Below are positions 6,419 through 6,803 of a DNA stretch of 6,803 bases, in pieces. The DNA is taken from contig JACDEP010000119.1 in NCBI GenBank assembly GCA_013816325.1, forward strand, positions 1 through 6,803, given 5' to 3'. Position 1 is the stretch's first letter. Each line of letters opens with the position of its first letter. The notes beneath the pieces are model-generated. The model made no database searches. It was not told the origin of the DNA and saw only the letters and a program-made list of their open reading frames with translations. This DNA comes from Methylotenera sp. (GTDB lineage: Bacteria > Pseudomonadota > Gammaproteobacteria > Burkholderiales > Methylophilaceae). The position numbers and the translations under genes were made by a program.

Positions 6419-6422
6419 TCCT
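6419..6422 (-). promoter_or_regulatory. ribosome binding site deciding the bpt start
   Basis: AGGA on the minus strand lies 8 nt before the ATG at 6410 and 5 nt before the TTG at 6413, favouring the ATG as the bpt start. Confidence 0.6.
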
Positions 6423-6431
6423 GAATCCATG

Positions 6432-6803
6432 TTAAGAGTTTACCAATTCTGCAAGCTTTTTAGCGAATGAATCACGAGAAATCTCACTGGCTCCAAAGCT
6501 GGCAAGATGTGCTGTCTTCATTTGGCAATCCACCATTTGAAAGCCATCTGCTTTTAAAGATTGCATCAGACTAATGAATGCCACCTTAGAAGCATCAGTG
6601 ACATCGTAAAACATGCTTTCACCGAAAAACATCTTGCCAAGCTTAATGCCGTAACAGCCGCCAACTAATTGGTTATCGAGCCAGGTTTCAGCCGAAATAG
6701 CATAGCCTGCATCAAACATCGCACAATAAGCATCTATGATTTCTGGGGTAATCCAAGTGCCTAATTGGCCTGCACGGGATTTATTACTGCAGGCAGTTAT
6801 AAC
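6432..6803 (-). CDS. aat: leucyl/phenylalanyl-tRNA--protein transferase, C-terminal part (cut by window edge)
   Basis: Aat transfers leucine or phenylalanine from charged tRNA to proteins with N-terminal Lys or Arg, marking them for ClpS/ClpAP degradation in the cytoplasm. The 123 visible residues run in one frame from the window edge, so the gene begins beyond 6803 and the internal ATG at 6719 is not its start. Seen in order are GTWIT near residue 15, AETWLDNQLVGGCYGIKLG, FFGESMFYDVTDASKVA, VDCQ and HLASFGASEISRDSF, which match the C-terminal GNAT-like core of E. coli Aat (GTWIT, LVGGMYG, GESMF, ASKTA, DCQ, HTASLGACEI). The protein ends soon after (LAELVNS), shorter at the C-terminus than E. 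coli Aat. bpt follows 21 nt downstream, so both N-degron transferases probably share a transcript. Confidence 0.95.
   Translation of the reverse strand, partial: VITACSNKSRAGQLGTWITPEIIDAYCAMFDAGYAISAETWLDNQLVGGCYGIKLGKMFFGESMFYDVTDASKVAFISLMQSLKADGFQMVDCQMKTAHLASFGASEISRDSFAKKLAELVNS

Noticed and set aside
6432..6719. aat starting at the internal ATG 6719
   Set aside because: The frame continues to the window edge with conserved Aat sequence including GTWIT, so the ATG is internal.

Overview
The window reads as chromosomal DNA from an AT-leaning proteobacterium, most likely a betaproteobacterium and perhaps a Methylophilaceae or Nitrosomonadales relative. This is inferred from the tyrA-aroA-cmk-rpsA gene order, the protein motifs, and an aat-bpt pair. 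All confident genes lie on the minus strand, so transcription runs from high to low coordinates. I saw no rRNA, tRNA, CRISPR array, insertion sequence or phage gene.

Reading in the direction of transcription, positions 6803-5679 hold the C-terminal part of aat (cut by the window edge) followed 21 nt later by bpt. Together they attach leucine or phenylalanine to proteins as N-degron signals. Positions 5678-5425 form a poorly coding gap in which the only open frame is a plus-strand fragment that may be the relic of an SDR/NDUFA9-like gene. Positions 5424-3715 hold a second cluster: a small unrecognised ORF, a conserved multi-pass membrane protein of unknown function, and a DCC-family (DUF393) thiol-disulfide oxidoreductase-like gene broken by one apparent missing base. 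A 9-bp inverted repeat separates this cluster from the next.

Positions 3652-1 hold the housekeeping cluster tyrA-aroA-cmk-rpsA. TyrA makes the tyrosine precursor, AroA makes EPSP in the shikimate pathway, Cmk phosphorylates CMP/dCMP, and RpsA is ribosomal protein S1 (N-terminal 192 residues only). tyrA starts with TTG, aroA and cmk overlap by 8 nt, and rpsA has a 142-nt leader with a perfect -10 hexamer and two hairpins, each followed by a U-rich tract, consistent with separate transcription and perhaps S1 autoregulation.

No evidently new system is present. The points most worth checking are a 14-residue in-frame insertion in AroA flanked by imperfect direct repeats, the rpsA leader, the frameshift in the DCC gene, and the scar-like region downstream of bpt.
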